A DNA stretch of 33,102 nucleotides from Smittium mucronatum (taxonomy: Eukaryota > Kickxellomycota > Harpellomycetes > Harpellales > Legeriomycetaceae), in contig LSSL01007713.1 in assembly GCA_001953115.1 (NCBI GenBank), positions 1-33,102 on the forward strand, written 5' to 3'. Positions 24,710-33,102 of this stretch are shown piece by piece. Numbering within the stretch: the first letter of the stretch is position 1; each line of letters begins with the position of its first letter. Under the pieces are notes generated by a model, which was not told the origin of the DNA, searched no databases, and saw only the letters and a list, made by a program, of their open reading frames with translations. Made by a program: the position numbers and the translations under genes.

Positions 24710-25860
24710 TTGTTTAACTGTTTTTATATTTATAGCGAGATTCTGATGACTAAGTGTATACCATAGCCAATTCTTAAAGATGGTCTTTTCTTTTTATACA
24801 TGATTTGTGATCGTCGTCTTATTTCTTTTATTTAAAAAAAGTCACGAGAGGAGGTTGAATTGTTCATTTAATTGAGACGTACAAGTTTCTATATAGGGTA
24901 TATTTAGTTGAAACATCGTCTAGAATTGGATTTATAAATAAGCTTTTGGGAATTGACTTTTATCTTTTATGTTTAGCTCATCGCAATAAATTTTCTTTAT
25001 ATATGAAGGGATTTTTGTCTATGAAGTTTGACCTTTTGGATTCTTAAAACTCTTTTTCTTCAAACAGTTTGTTTTTTATACTAATTACACAAAAAAAATT
25101 CACTTTTTTTTTGTATCGCGAGAGTTTCATAGATCCATAGAGGATTTCTTTTTACTAGTATGCCCACTTTTAAAACTTGTATCTCCCTCCGTCTCGCATC
25201 TTTTTTTATTCAATTTGTATTGCGACAGTTTTTCACATCTTTTCTTTATTAAAACATCTGATTGGAATTCAAATTGTTTAGTGAATGGAAAGGTGTTTAA
25301 AATAATATCATATCTTTTTTATTTCTCTGGAATTTCATCTTGTTGATTATAAAAGTTGTACCGAAGCAGGGCATTTTTGCCTTGTTCTGAATTTCATTAG
25401 TTTTATCTTTAGGTATAATTTCACAACACTTTCAGTAACCTAGTTTTTTTCCGGATACTCTTAGGTTGTAATTCACCCCACTTTGGAATCATTTTGTTAT
25501 TTAAAGACTATTTTTAGCCGATTTCATAATCAACCATCTTAAATAAAATATCCATTGTTCGTTTCTATAATACTGCATATTTGTTGATTTCATACTCCAC
25601 TTCTGTTATAAATTGGCCCTTCTAGAAACATTTGTTCTATACAATAAATGCTCTTCTCACATTGTTCGCCAAAATTCCAACTAATCCACATGTCATCGAT
25701 CTGACATTCAGACTGTTGGGCTATTTATCTCCATTTAGCATTATTCGAATTTCTGTGGTACAAAAATCCCAATTGCGACATTGTGGGCTATTATCTAATC
25801 GCTTTAGCAGCTATTTTTCGTATCTAAAAACTCTTCATTTTCCGTACAATTTATCATGTT
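24710..25860. other. Intergenic stretch, no gene supported
   Basis: No gene was found. A 77-codon plus-strand frame at 25632-25865 shows no recognisable motif. The stretch contains a T-tract/GTATCGCG composite at 25104-25124 and a weaker GTATTGCGACA at 25217-25227. Confidence 0.45.
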
Positions 25861-25884
25861 ATTAATAGCACTATTAATCCAATA

Positions 25885-26185
25885 AATCCGTGATTGATAA
25901 ACACGAAAGGTTGACACATGTTTCGTGAATAATGATCCATTTACCATCAATTTCTTATAGTAAAAGAGCGAATGATTTATCCATACTCCTTTTCTGCAAA
26001 CCAAGAAAATACGAATGATAAACCCCAGTTTCTTTTAAGCTTGAAATTAGCGAATAATAAGCCATGCTTTTATTTGCCGTAGAAATAAAAACACGTAGTT
26101 GATTCTCAAATTCCATATCACTGATAAAAACACGAATTTCAACTATAAATGCGGAGTTGCTGAAAATACACGAAGATCTGCTCAT
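25885..26185 (+). repeat. Degenerate tandem array, about 40-bp period, CACGAA-like cores
   Basis: CGA/CGT cores embedded in an A-rich word of the AAAACACGAAT type recur at 25889, about 25924, 25969, 26012, 26051, 26094, 26133 and 26171, spaced about 35-45 bp. Examples are GATAAAAACACGAATTTC, ATAAAAACACGTAG and AAAATACGAATGATAAA. In minus-strand translation the periodicity shows as repeated (I/L)RVFIS peptides, which I take as a repeat effect and not coding. An extra CACGAAA lies at 25903-25909. The cores resemble CNCGAAA cell-cycle boxes known from ascomycete yeasts; a regulatory role for the IQGAP gene 1 kb downstream is inference. Confidence 0.5.
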
Positions 26186-26413
26186 TGTTTTTAGCCAGCC
26201 ATTAACTGCTCAAGTTTTCTTCATAATTGAACTTGAATTTAATTAGGCTTTAAGTCTGAATTGCTGGATGTCAATTGCTCCCCACGAAACTGCAAACTTT
26301 CTTTGTGTATGCATAATCGTCCCCCTAATTTGGAAACATAATATTTCTTTATTCATCAATGTCCTATCTCTGATTCGCTATTCCTACTTGCTATATAACT
26401 GCGATGTGCATCG

Positions 26414-26506
26414 CCAATAAAATCGCATTGACTCTAAAGACTTGTATTTGATCGCTAATTGGGAGCGTTTTATTGGCTAATATCTTAGTACAATGTAAAC
26501 ACCAAT
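26414..26506. promoter_or_regulatory. Cluster of four CCAAT boxes
   Basis: CCAAT at 26414-26418 and 26502-26506 and its complement ATTGG at 26458-26462 and 26472-26476, four within 93 bp, about 610-700 bp upstream of the IQGAP start. CCAAT is the known binding core of the HAP/NF-Y complex. Such density in AT-rich DNA is suggestive of a promoter element. Confidence 0.4.
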
Positions 26507-26769
26507 AATCAATAAAAAGAGCTTTATTTTTTTCTGGCAACCTAAAATCATCTCGGGCGGTAAATTACTGGTTGAATGCTTGAAAAATACACAATGCGTG
26601 ATATTTCTAAGTGCGCAAGATATTTCTAATAAATCATTTACTTATTTTCTCAATCACGATAATTTTTTTCAAATATTACATTTATTTATTTCCCAATTTC
26701 TAATGTATGCAAGAATGTGTTTTTTCTTGACTCGCAAAATGCGTTTGCTATTTTCAAACATGTCAGTAT

Positions 26770-26777
26770 TATAAATA
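26770..26777 (+). promoter_or_regulatory. TATA-like element upstream of IQGAP
   Basis: TATAAATA, about 340 bp upstream of the IQGAP ATG. In DNA this AT-rich such words are common, so assignment is weak. Confidence 0.2.
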
Positions 26778-27063
26778 GCATTACTACATCTTATTAAAGT
26801 TTCTTATTTTGTCTTTTTTTTGAATTTGTTCCTCGTTTATTCTCTCTTCCATAATCAGATCATTCATTTCCTGGTTTTGTGATTATATTCTATCGTTTTT
26901 TATCTTTTAAATTATTCATCCTTCACTCACCCTCAGTTTCTTTTGCTTTTATTTTTGAGGCTCGCGTCCTCTCTGCCAACTTTTCAAATAATATATTTTT
27001 TGTTTTATACATATATTTTTCCGCCTTATTAATCATTAGATCTAGTTTTAACTATTTAATTCA

Positions 27064-27118
27064 TCCGTAAGGTCTCCTTCCTTCTCTTTTCTTGTAAATC
27101 TCCTACTATCTCTTCTAA
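27064..27118 (+). promoter_or_regulatory. Pyrimidine-rich leader before IQGAP start
   Basis: The bases just before the ATG are strongly C/T-rich (runs such as CTCCTTCCTTCTCTTTTCTT), unlike the A/T-mixed flanks. Pyrimidine-rich tracts near start sites are common in fungal promoters. The bases immediately before the ATG are an in-frame TAA, which fixes the reading-frame start. Confidence 0.45.
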
Positions 27119-30100
27119 ATGGTTCGTGTCAGATCTTCAACGGTCGTCGAAAATGTAGAATATTCTGATGATGACCTAATTTCAAGCCTTCCCTATCCTC
27201 AACCTCACACTCCCCAACTACCCCCTTCCAATATAAAAAATTCTCGTTATAACCCCTCTCGTGCATTGTCTCGTAATTCCCTCTTAGACTCTAAATTGCT
27301 CAAATCTCCATTATCTGCTTTGAATTCTCCAAATCTCCTGGATCTTTTACCCAATAATTACTCTGATATTCGATTATCTATTGCATCTAATTCTGTTGAA
27401 AGACCCTTATCCTCCCTCACCAACCAGTTTGATGATATGTTGACCAGTCGTCCCATTTCTTCTATGCTAATTGAACATCCAGATTCTCCTGATGTCACAG
27501 GAATGCGCGGTCGATACAAACTGCAAAAGGAAATGGTTCCCAGCTCCGTTGATTCATACAACATGAGAAATGGTCGTTGGTGTGACACTGAAAGGAAATA
27601 TCTTGCCGCTTATGAGTATTTGTGTCATGTTGTAGAGGCTAAACAATGGATTGAACTTTGCATCGGTCGTGAACTGCCTCCTATTGAACAATTAGAAGAA
27701 TCTCTACGCGATGGTATTGCTCTTGCTGAACTCGCCCGTCTGATTTGTCCTTCATTAAACGTTCGCATATACAAAGGTCCTAGCCGAAGATCAAGTCGCC
27801 GCAATTCTCGTCGACAGAGGGCCAATAAGCTTAATTTTAAACATACTGATAATATTAATTACTTCCTTAAAGCCATTGATTATATTGGCCTCCCTAGACA
27901 ATTTTGGTTCGAATTAACTGATGTCTATGATGGTAAAAATATACCTAAACTTATTTATTGCATTCATGCTACCAGTCACTTTTTGGAGTCTCAAGGGATT
28001 ACTGTTGGTATTCAGGATTTAGTTGGTCATTTAGAATTCTCTGAACATCAACTCGAACAAACTCAGCTTAAATTGGATAATCTTGGTAATTCTAACTTGG
28101 ATCAGTTTACCGACCTCAACCGCAGGGTCAGCGATGAACATCGTCGTTTATCCAACTCTATTCCTTCCATAAATAAATCAAACTCTAGTAATTCTACCCT
28201 CAGCACAAAATCTATTCTCAATACCAGTATCTTTAAAATCCCCCCACCAGAAGATGAAATCATTGGCTCCTCATCATCTATTGCTCGTGATTTCTCTTCT
28301 GGGAAATTCGTCGATTTTTGTAAAGTTAATCCCGAATTCCTTCTCTTGCTTCAGTACATGATTCGTCGCTTTTTAGCTATTAAAATTGACACTGCTGAAC
28401 ATATCCAGTATTATAATCAAATCATCCAGGCCACCAAATTCATCCAGAAAATGGCTAGAGGTGTATCCGCTAGGAAATTCGCTGCTCAATTATCAATTGC
28501 CAAAAGAACTCCCGTTAAACCTTACGGTTCTCTTGATTTAGTTGGTCCTCGTCGAAGATCTTCTCTTGTTTCTAATTCTCTTCGTGACTCTGAAATTCGG
28601 GATCAGATTGATCTTGAGAGATTAGCCGCTGAATTCAGAATCCAAAGCGATTTAATCAATTCCCAAAAAATTGCTGAAATGGATCGACTTGAATCTATTA
28701 GACTCGCTGAAGAAGCTGAAATTATTCGGTTACAAGCTCAATTAGCTGAAAAGAAAAAAATTGAGTTGGCACAACAAAAGATGCTTGAATTTGAGGAGTT
28801 AAAGAAAGCTGAGTTGGAAAAAGAACTAGCTGAAAAAAAACGAATCGAAGCTTTAGAGCGTATTGAGGCCCAAAAATTGGAAATGCAAAAAGATGAGCTG
28901 CTAGAGCGAATAATTATGATTCAGGCTTATTGCCGTTCTGAATTAACTCGTCGTCTAGTTAAAAAAATGAAATCTTGGTCCGATAACATTAAGGCTGTAC
29001 AGTCTAAATGCAGAGGTTACTTGATTAGAATGGAGTATAAGGATAAATTAAATAGCTGGCATATTGTTCACGAAAGAATCAGACAGGTTCAGGCAATTTG
29101 TCGTGGTAATCTAGTAAGAAGATTGTTCAAGTCACGCGACGAACATTATAAACGTAATATTAGAGTCGTTATTAACTGTCAAAATTTGCTCCGTGCTAAA
29201 TTAGCCAACATTGCTTATCGTTCTCTAACTATTCAAGATGCTGTACCTACTCCAAAAACTATTAGTACCTGTGCACCCTTGCTTGAAGATACTGACCAGG
29301 ATTTACAAGAGGAGCTCGAAATTGAGAATTTGCGTCACGTTGTCATTAATAAAATCCGTAATAACCAAAATACTGAACATAATTTGAAAGAGCTTGATAT
29401 TAAAATTGCACTTTTAGTTCGAAATAAAATATCTTTAGAAGAAATAATCAAACAGCACAAATCTTTCTTCCAATTATTTAAGGATTTCAGGTCTCCTTCT
29501 TATATTAGCAATTCATCATTTAGGGATTCTATGACCAACTTCAATCTAAGTGGCTCAGCTCCTCCTGGCTCTTTGTATTCTTTAAGAAATTTAAATAGAG
29601 AATCTCAACGTCGTCTTGATAGTTACCAACATTTGATATATTTATTGCAAACTCAGCCCATATATTTATCTAGATTACTTTGTTGTCAAAATTCTTATTC
29701 TGATACCCCATCTGATAATGGCAGTTCCAGACCTGATATTCCTCGCAATGTCTCCCAAAATTTTGGATTCAATGCCGATGTGTCGAATAGTTCAACAAAA
29801 AAAGAAATACTCTCAGATTCTACTTTATTTTCTATTTTTGGCTATGCTCAAAACTCCCGCGAAGATTACTTACTACTTAATCTCATGCGCTCTGTATTAT
29901 CCATCGAAATTGAAAAAGCTGATCGACTGGACTTTTTCAACTCTGGCTTTTCGAAATTCTCTAAATTGTTTAAAGTATATTGTAACCTTGATAAAGAGGT
30001 TAAATATGTCTCGACCATCTTTTACCCTATCATCAAAAACTTTCTTACCAAGCCAGTCAATTCATTCGAGCTTGACCCTTTAGTAATTTACAAGTCTAGC

Positions 30101-32461
30101 ATCCAGGAGTTTGAAACTAAAACTGGCAAAAAATCACCCAAACCATTAGATGTAACACGGGATCAAGCTCTTGCTGATCCTGAAACCAGACCAATCTACA
30201 TTGAAAATCTAGTTTTTCTCCGCGAACTCACCAATGAATTTTCTGATTCGATTTTGAGCTCCCTTAACTCTATGCCATACGGAATTCGTTATCTTGCAAA
30301 TGAATTAAAGACTTGTTTGTCTGAAAAGTTTCCCCATAAATCAGAATCAGAAGTCCTCTCAAAAGTGTGTTCACTTGTTTTCCAAAGCTACTTTAACCCA
30401 TATATATCATCTCCGGTTGAATCTAACCTTGTAAACCCCCAATCCATTAGCGATTCTCACAAAAAATGCCTGCGGCTGTCCTCTGAAATTCTTCAGTACG
30501 TTGCTTCAGGAAGACAGTTTTCAACCAGTCATGTATTCTTGCAACCTTTAAATAATTTTGTCAAATTTAGTTCCGCTCGATTTTTAGAATATATGTATTC
30601 TCTCACTATGGTTAGCTCTATTGAGGCCCAGTATCAAATCGATGAGTTTTCTGACTTTGTGAATGTTAACAATCTTGTTTTACATTTGACAGTCGAAGAT
30701 TTACTAAATATCCATTACTCAATTTATTCAAATTTAGAGCAGATTGCCCCTAAGCTTTCTCATGACGTTAAGGAAATCGCTGAAGGTCACGAAGCATTAA
30801 GGAGATGGCTTAGACGATCTGCTAGAAGATCATCTCTTCGTAAATACAATAGTACTTACTTTAACGAATCTGCTGCCGCCTTGACCTTATCTTCTATAGC
30901 ATCTATACCAAATTCATCTGATAATAACGTTCTTGATAATATTATCGATATATTGCCTCCTGGCACTGTGCTTGTTGAACGAGTTGATGAGTTTAATCCT
31001 AGTAATAAATATCTTGTGCTTGACGATCCGTTATTGGTTATATCTCGAGAACTGGGACCACCACCTCGTCTTAGAAAAGATCCTTATTCCAGTTCTGAAC
31101 TTACCCTTATCTTATCCGATAGATTTGCTTACGATTCAATGTCGTTCATGACTAGTACTTCGTCTCAAGCATCTGTCTCCACTATCGATATCAAGAGCTC
31201 TCCTCGTTTGGTCAATTCTGCTTTGGCCATTGCTGACAACAAAACCAGAGGGCTATTTAATCTTGAAACTGAAAAATCATCTGCAATGCACTCGCTATTT
31301 CTGAAAACAAAGCGTATGTGGATAGCTATATTGAGAGTACAATCTGGTAATTCTTTGCTTGAAATTTTAAAGTTGCCTGTTTCCATAGACGACGATTTAA
31401 GGTGGAAATTTGTAGTTCGAGACGAATTGTTTAAACTAGAACAACGCCGAAAACATTTGCAAGCCAGCTGGGATTCGCAACAAAAGGCTCAGGAATTATT
31501 GAACTCAGCCAAAATCTCCCAAACTATGAATGGTGATTCTGAATCTTCAAAAATAATTGAATCTGCTACAAAGATCCCTGATCTACCAATTAAAATGCCC
31601 CCAATTCCAGGCGAATTGGTTATTCGCGAATTCCAAAACATGTCCTTTACTGAACTCAAATTATCTGTTATGAATTACATGCAAACCCTTGAGGTGAGTC
31701 GATGGGTTGAAAAACCTCGTCGTTCTGCTATCGGTGGATCTAAATCAAAGCGTGAACCCTCATTGCCAAATAGTTTTAGTTTCAAAATTAGAGCTGCCGA
31801 TAACTACCAGGGAATGCTTAATGCAATAGCTCGTGATTTGAAAACAAAATCTTCTCGTCGTGATGAGAGAAGAGCCGAGCTACGAAAAATTAGACAGACC
31901 TTGATATCTCTTGAGAAAAAGACTGGATACTTAGAATCTCAAAGACTGGTTTTCGAGCAATATTTAAATTCATGCGTTGAAAAATTGACTATGAATAGTA
32001 GCAAACCTGGTGGGTTTTCTAGGTTTGGAACAAAATTATCAAATACTGGAAAGTTTATCAAGAATAAAATTTTTAGTTCATCGAAATCCAATCTATCTGA
32101 TATTAACACGAGTTCTGCTAACAATTTTTCTAATTGGAAGAATGATGTTCCTAAGTTTGGAATTTACAAATATAACGCTGAAAAGCTGTATCTCAAGGGA
32201 GTTCTTATTTCAGTAGAAGGTTTTGGACCTAGACAACTGGATAAACTTTCAATAACTATATCTTGCAACGAGCCTGGTGTCTTTGATTTGTCTTTGTATC
32301 TGCTTGGTAGCCCTATGCAAGGTGGCAAAGCTGAGCTTTTACTCGATGAATTATATGAAAAAGAATATAATAACATTGCTGTAATTAGGTTGTTTGACGA
32401 TAAAGTTAAACTTAATGTTAATTTACTTTCATTCTTGATTAACAAGAAATTCTTTAGATAA
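27119..32461 (+). CDS. IQGAP-family cytokinesis scaffold (Rng2/Iqg1-like)
   Basis: An actin-ring scaffold that in fungi links F-actin, calmodulin/myosin light chains and the division site. It is 1780 residues in one uninterrupted exon. Domains in order: a Ser/Pro-rich head (1-155); a calponin-homology domain (about 160-292, with FKHTDNINYFLKAIDYIGLP); an isolated IQ (441-455, IQKMARGVSARKF); a charged coiled coil (about 495-598); three IQ motifs (600-615, 626-640, 656-671); a Ras-GAP-related domain (about 900-1220, with REDYLLLNLMRSVL, DVTRDQALAD, MPYGIRYLA); and a RasGAP C-terminal domain (about 1555-1715). Fewer IQs than many homologues are seen. The GAP-type Arg of the FLR motif is replaced (FQSYFNP, Ser1090) and no Arg finger is evident, as expected for a non-catalytic IQGAP. 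An Arg/Ser-rich insert interrupts the CH domain (220-237). The start is set by an in-frame TAA abutting the ATG. Confidence 0.95.
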   Translation: MVRVRSSTVVENVEYSDDDLISSLPYPQPHTPQLPPSNIKNSRYNPSRALSRNSLLDSKLLKSPLSALNSPNLLDLLPNNYSDIRLSIASNSVERPLSSLTNQFDDMLTSRPISSMLIEHPDSPDVTGMRGRYKLQKEMVPSSVDSYNMRNGRWCDTERKYLAAYEYLCHVVEAKQWIELCIGRELPPIEQLEESLRDGIALAELARLICPSLNVRIYKGPSRRSSRRNSRRQRANKLNFKHTDNINYFLKAIDYIGLPRQFWFELTDVYDGKNIPKLIYCIHATSHFLESQGITVGIQDLVGHLEFSEHQLEQTQLKLDNLGNSNLDQFTDLNRRVSDEHRRLSNSIPSINKSNSSNSTLSTKSILNTSIFKIPPPEDEIIGSSSSIARDFSSGKFVDFCKVNPEFLLLLQYMIRRFLAIKIDTAEHIQYYNQIIQATKFIQKMARGVSARKFAAQLSIAKRTPVKPYGSLDLVGPRRRSSLVSNSLRDSEIRDQIDLERLAAEFRIQSDLINSQKIAEMDRLESIRLAEEAEIIRLQAQLAEKKKIELAQQKMLEFEELKKAELEKELAEKKRIEALERIEAQKLEMQKDELLERIIMIQAYCRSELTRRLVKKMKSWSDNIKAVQSKCRGYLIRMEYKDKLNSWHIVHERIRQVQAICRGNLVRRLFKSRDEHYKRNIRVVINCQNLLRAKLANIAYRSLTIQDAVPTPKTISTCAPLLEDTDQDLQEELEIENLRHVVINKIRNNQNTEHNLKELDIKIALLVRNKISLEEIIKQHKSFFQLFKDFRSPSYISNSSFRDSMTNFNLSGSAPPGSLYSLRNLNRESQRRLDSYQHLIYLLQTQPIYLSRLLCCQNSYSDTPSDNGSSRPDIPRNVSQNFGFNADVSNSSTKKEILSDSTLFSIFGYAQNSREDYLLLNLMRSVLSIEIEKADRLDFFNSGFSKFSKLFKVYCNLDKEVKYVSTIFYPIIKNFLTKPVNSFELDPLVIYKSSIQEFETKTGKKSPKPLDVTRDQALADPETRPIYIENLVFLRELTNEFSDSILSSLNSMPYGIRYLANELKTCLSEKFPHKSESEVLSKVCSLVFQSYFNPYISSPVESNLVNPQSISDSHKKCLRLSSEILQYVASGRQFSTSHVFLQPLNNFVKFSSARFLEYMYSLTMVSSIEAQYQIDEFSDFVNVNNLVLHLTVEDLLNIHYSIYSNLEQIAPKLSHDVKEIAEGHEALRRWLRRSARRSSLRKYNSTYFNESAAALTLSSIASIPNSSDNNVLDNIIDILPPGTVLVERVDEFNPSNKYLVLDDPLLVISRELGPPPRLRKDPYSSSELTLILSDRFAYDSMSFMTSTSSQASVSTIDIKSSPRLVNSALAIADNKTRGLFNLETEKSSAMHSLFLKTKRMWIAILRVQSGNSLLEILKLPVSIDDDLRWKFVVRDELFKLEQRRKHLQASWDSQQKAQELLNSAKISQTMNGDSESSKIIESATKIPDLPIKMPPIPGELVIREFQNMSFTELKLSVMNYMQTLEVSRWVEKPRRSAIGGSKSKREPSLPNSFSFKIRAADNYQGMLNAIARDLKTKSSRRDERRAELRKIRQTLISLEKKTGYLESQRLVFEQYLNSCVEKLTMNSSKPGGFSRFGTKLSNTGKFIKNKIFSSSKSNLSDINTSSANNFSNWKNDVPKFGIYKYNAEKLYLKGVLISVEGFGPRQLDKLSITISCNEPGVFDLSLYLLGSPMQGGKAELLLDELYEKEYNNIAVIRLFDDKVKLNVNLLSFLINKKFFR

Positions 32462-32491
32462 CTTTTCATTTCTTAACTCTTCAAATTGTAT

Positions 32492-32497
32492 AATAAA
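32492..32497 (+). terminator. Polyadenylation signal of IQGAP gene
   Basis: AATAAA 31 bases after the TAA stop, in an AT-rich 3' flank. Position is typical for a polyadenylation signal; unconfirmed. Confidence 0.4.
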
Positions 32498-33102
32498 TCT
32501 CTACATTTATTAAATCGCTTCTTTTATGTTCTGCTATGTCTTTTATCAATATGAAATGATTTGTATTGTTCTGACTGCGATTTATTTATCATTATAAGTA
32601 TTTTAATTGGGTTTATAGATCAGACTCTGAATAATGTCGAAGCATTGTGTTAGGCATTTTATTATCATCACAATCTACGAATTTTCACCAATTAAGGAAT
32701 TTTAAAAAAAGATAAGTAGATAACACAAAAAAGTTTTATTAAATCTTTCATATAAATGGAATCGTTGTATGATGAAGGTTCTTTAGAATACCAATAGCTT
32801 TCCTAAAAAAATTAGTAACATTTTTAAAGTAAAAAACCTGATTTGTAATAATCAGCGTTTTAATCATTTATTAGATAAAATGCTGATTATAAATAATAAT
32901 AATATTGAGGTGAAGGAGGAGCCAAGATGTTTTGGTCATTTGGTTCTTAAACACCAAACAAATAGTTGAGTTTGGAACAGCGAAATTTTTGAGTGGAAGT
33001 CAATATATCTGTCTATAAATACTGAGAAGTATGAGTAAATTACCAGTTTAATTGAAACAGAGCTTAGTGACCTCGGAGATACTTGAACAGATATACTGAG
33101 TT
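32498..33102. other. 3' intergenic flank, no gene supported
   Basis: No gene was found. A minus-strand frame stays open from the window edge (33100) to a TGA at 32936 (54 residues, hydrophobic and aromatic), so the tail of a gene beyond the window cannot be excluded, but no motif supports it. Confidence 0.4.
32848..32890. repeat. Inverted repeat, 14-bp arms, 15-bp loop
   Basis: ATAATCAGCGTTTT (32848-32861) pairs with AAAATGCTGATTAT (32877-32890), one mismatch (G-T wobble possible in RNA). The right arm recurs exactly at 24368-24381. It could be a small terminal-repeat relic or a chance hairpin. Confidence 0.6.

Noticed and set aside
25955..26185. 76-codon minus-strand frame with repeated RVFIS peptides
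   Set aside because: The peptide repetition follows from the ~40-bp degenerate DNA array; frame is not kept across the array.
25885..26185. CRISPR-like array
   Set aside because: The repeats are degenerate, spacing is irregular, there are no distinct spacers, and the context is eukaryotic.
29718..30083. 121-codon plus-strand frame within the IQGAP gene
   Set aside because: Out-of-frame shadow of the GAP-related domain, which aligns clearly in the main frame.
32936..33100. Minus-strand frame open to the window edge (54 residues)
   Set aside because: No motif, no splice or start evidence; kept only as a note because the gene could continue outside the window.

Overview
The window looks like nuclear DNA of an early-diverging, very AT-rich fungus. 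Evidence: an IQGAP-type cytokinesis scaffold, a pterin-recycling enzyme gene with five short GT-AG introns, one intron with a TACTAAT branch-site-like motif close to its acceptor, and decayed non-LTR and probable copia retroelements. Gut-dwelling Kickxellomycotina/Harpellales-like fungi would fit the composition and gene content, but this placement is inference.

Layout. (1) Positions 1 to about 12365 are a hyper-AT gene desert with no convincing gene and a few short GC-richer islands. (2) About 12366-14800 holds two decayed non-LTR (LINE-like) retrotransposon copies, both on the minus strand and both ending in the same 3' tail motif. (3) 14879-21292 (minus) is a giant gene for a 2111-residue Ser/Asn-rich protein with several Ig-fold (ASH/MSP/HYDIN-like) segments; its last exon is hidden behind a 78-bp intron. 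(4) 21964-23107 (minus) is a six-exon dihydropteridine reductase gene (232 residues) that I reconstructed exon by exon. It is preceded by a 36-bp tandem repeat starting 7 bp outside its ATG. (5) 23285-27118 is a long divergent intergenic region. It carries a probable copia remnant, a recurring T-tract/GTAYCRCG motif, a degenerate array of about 40-bp period rich in CACGAA-like cores, and a cluster of four CCAAT boxes. (6) 27119-32461 (plus) is an intact single-exon IQGAP/Rng2/Iqg1 homologue of 1780 residues. Its 3' flank carries a polyadenylation signal and a 14-bp-arm hairpin.

The three genes do not form an operon or pathway: one is cytoskeletal (IQGAP), one metabolic (quinonoid dihydropterin reduction), and one of unknown function but plausibly a large scaffold. 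The points most worth a second look are the giant ASH-like protein, the IQGAP with an Arg/Ser-rich insert in its CH domain and no visible GAP-type arginines, and the two ordered repeat arrays in the divergent intergenic region. I saw no CRISPR array, tRNA, rRNA or prokaryotic-type system.
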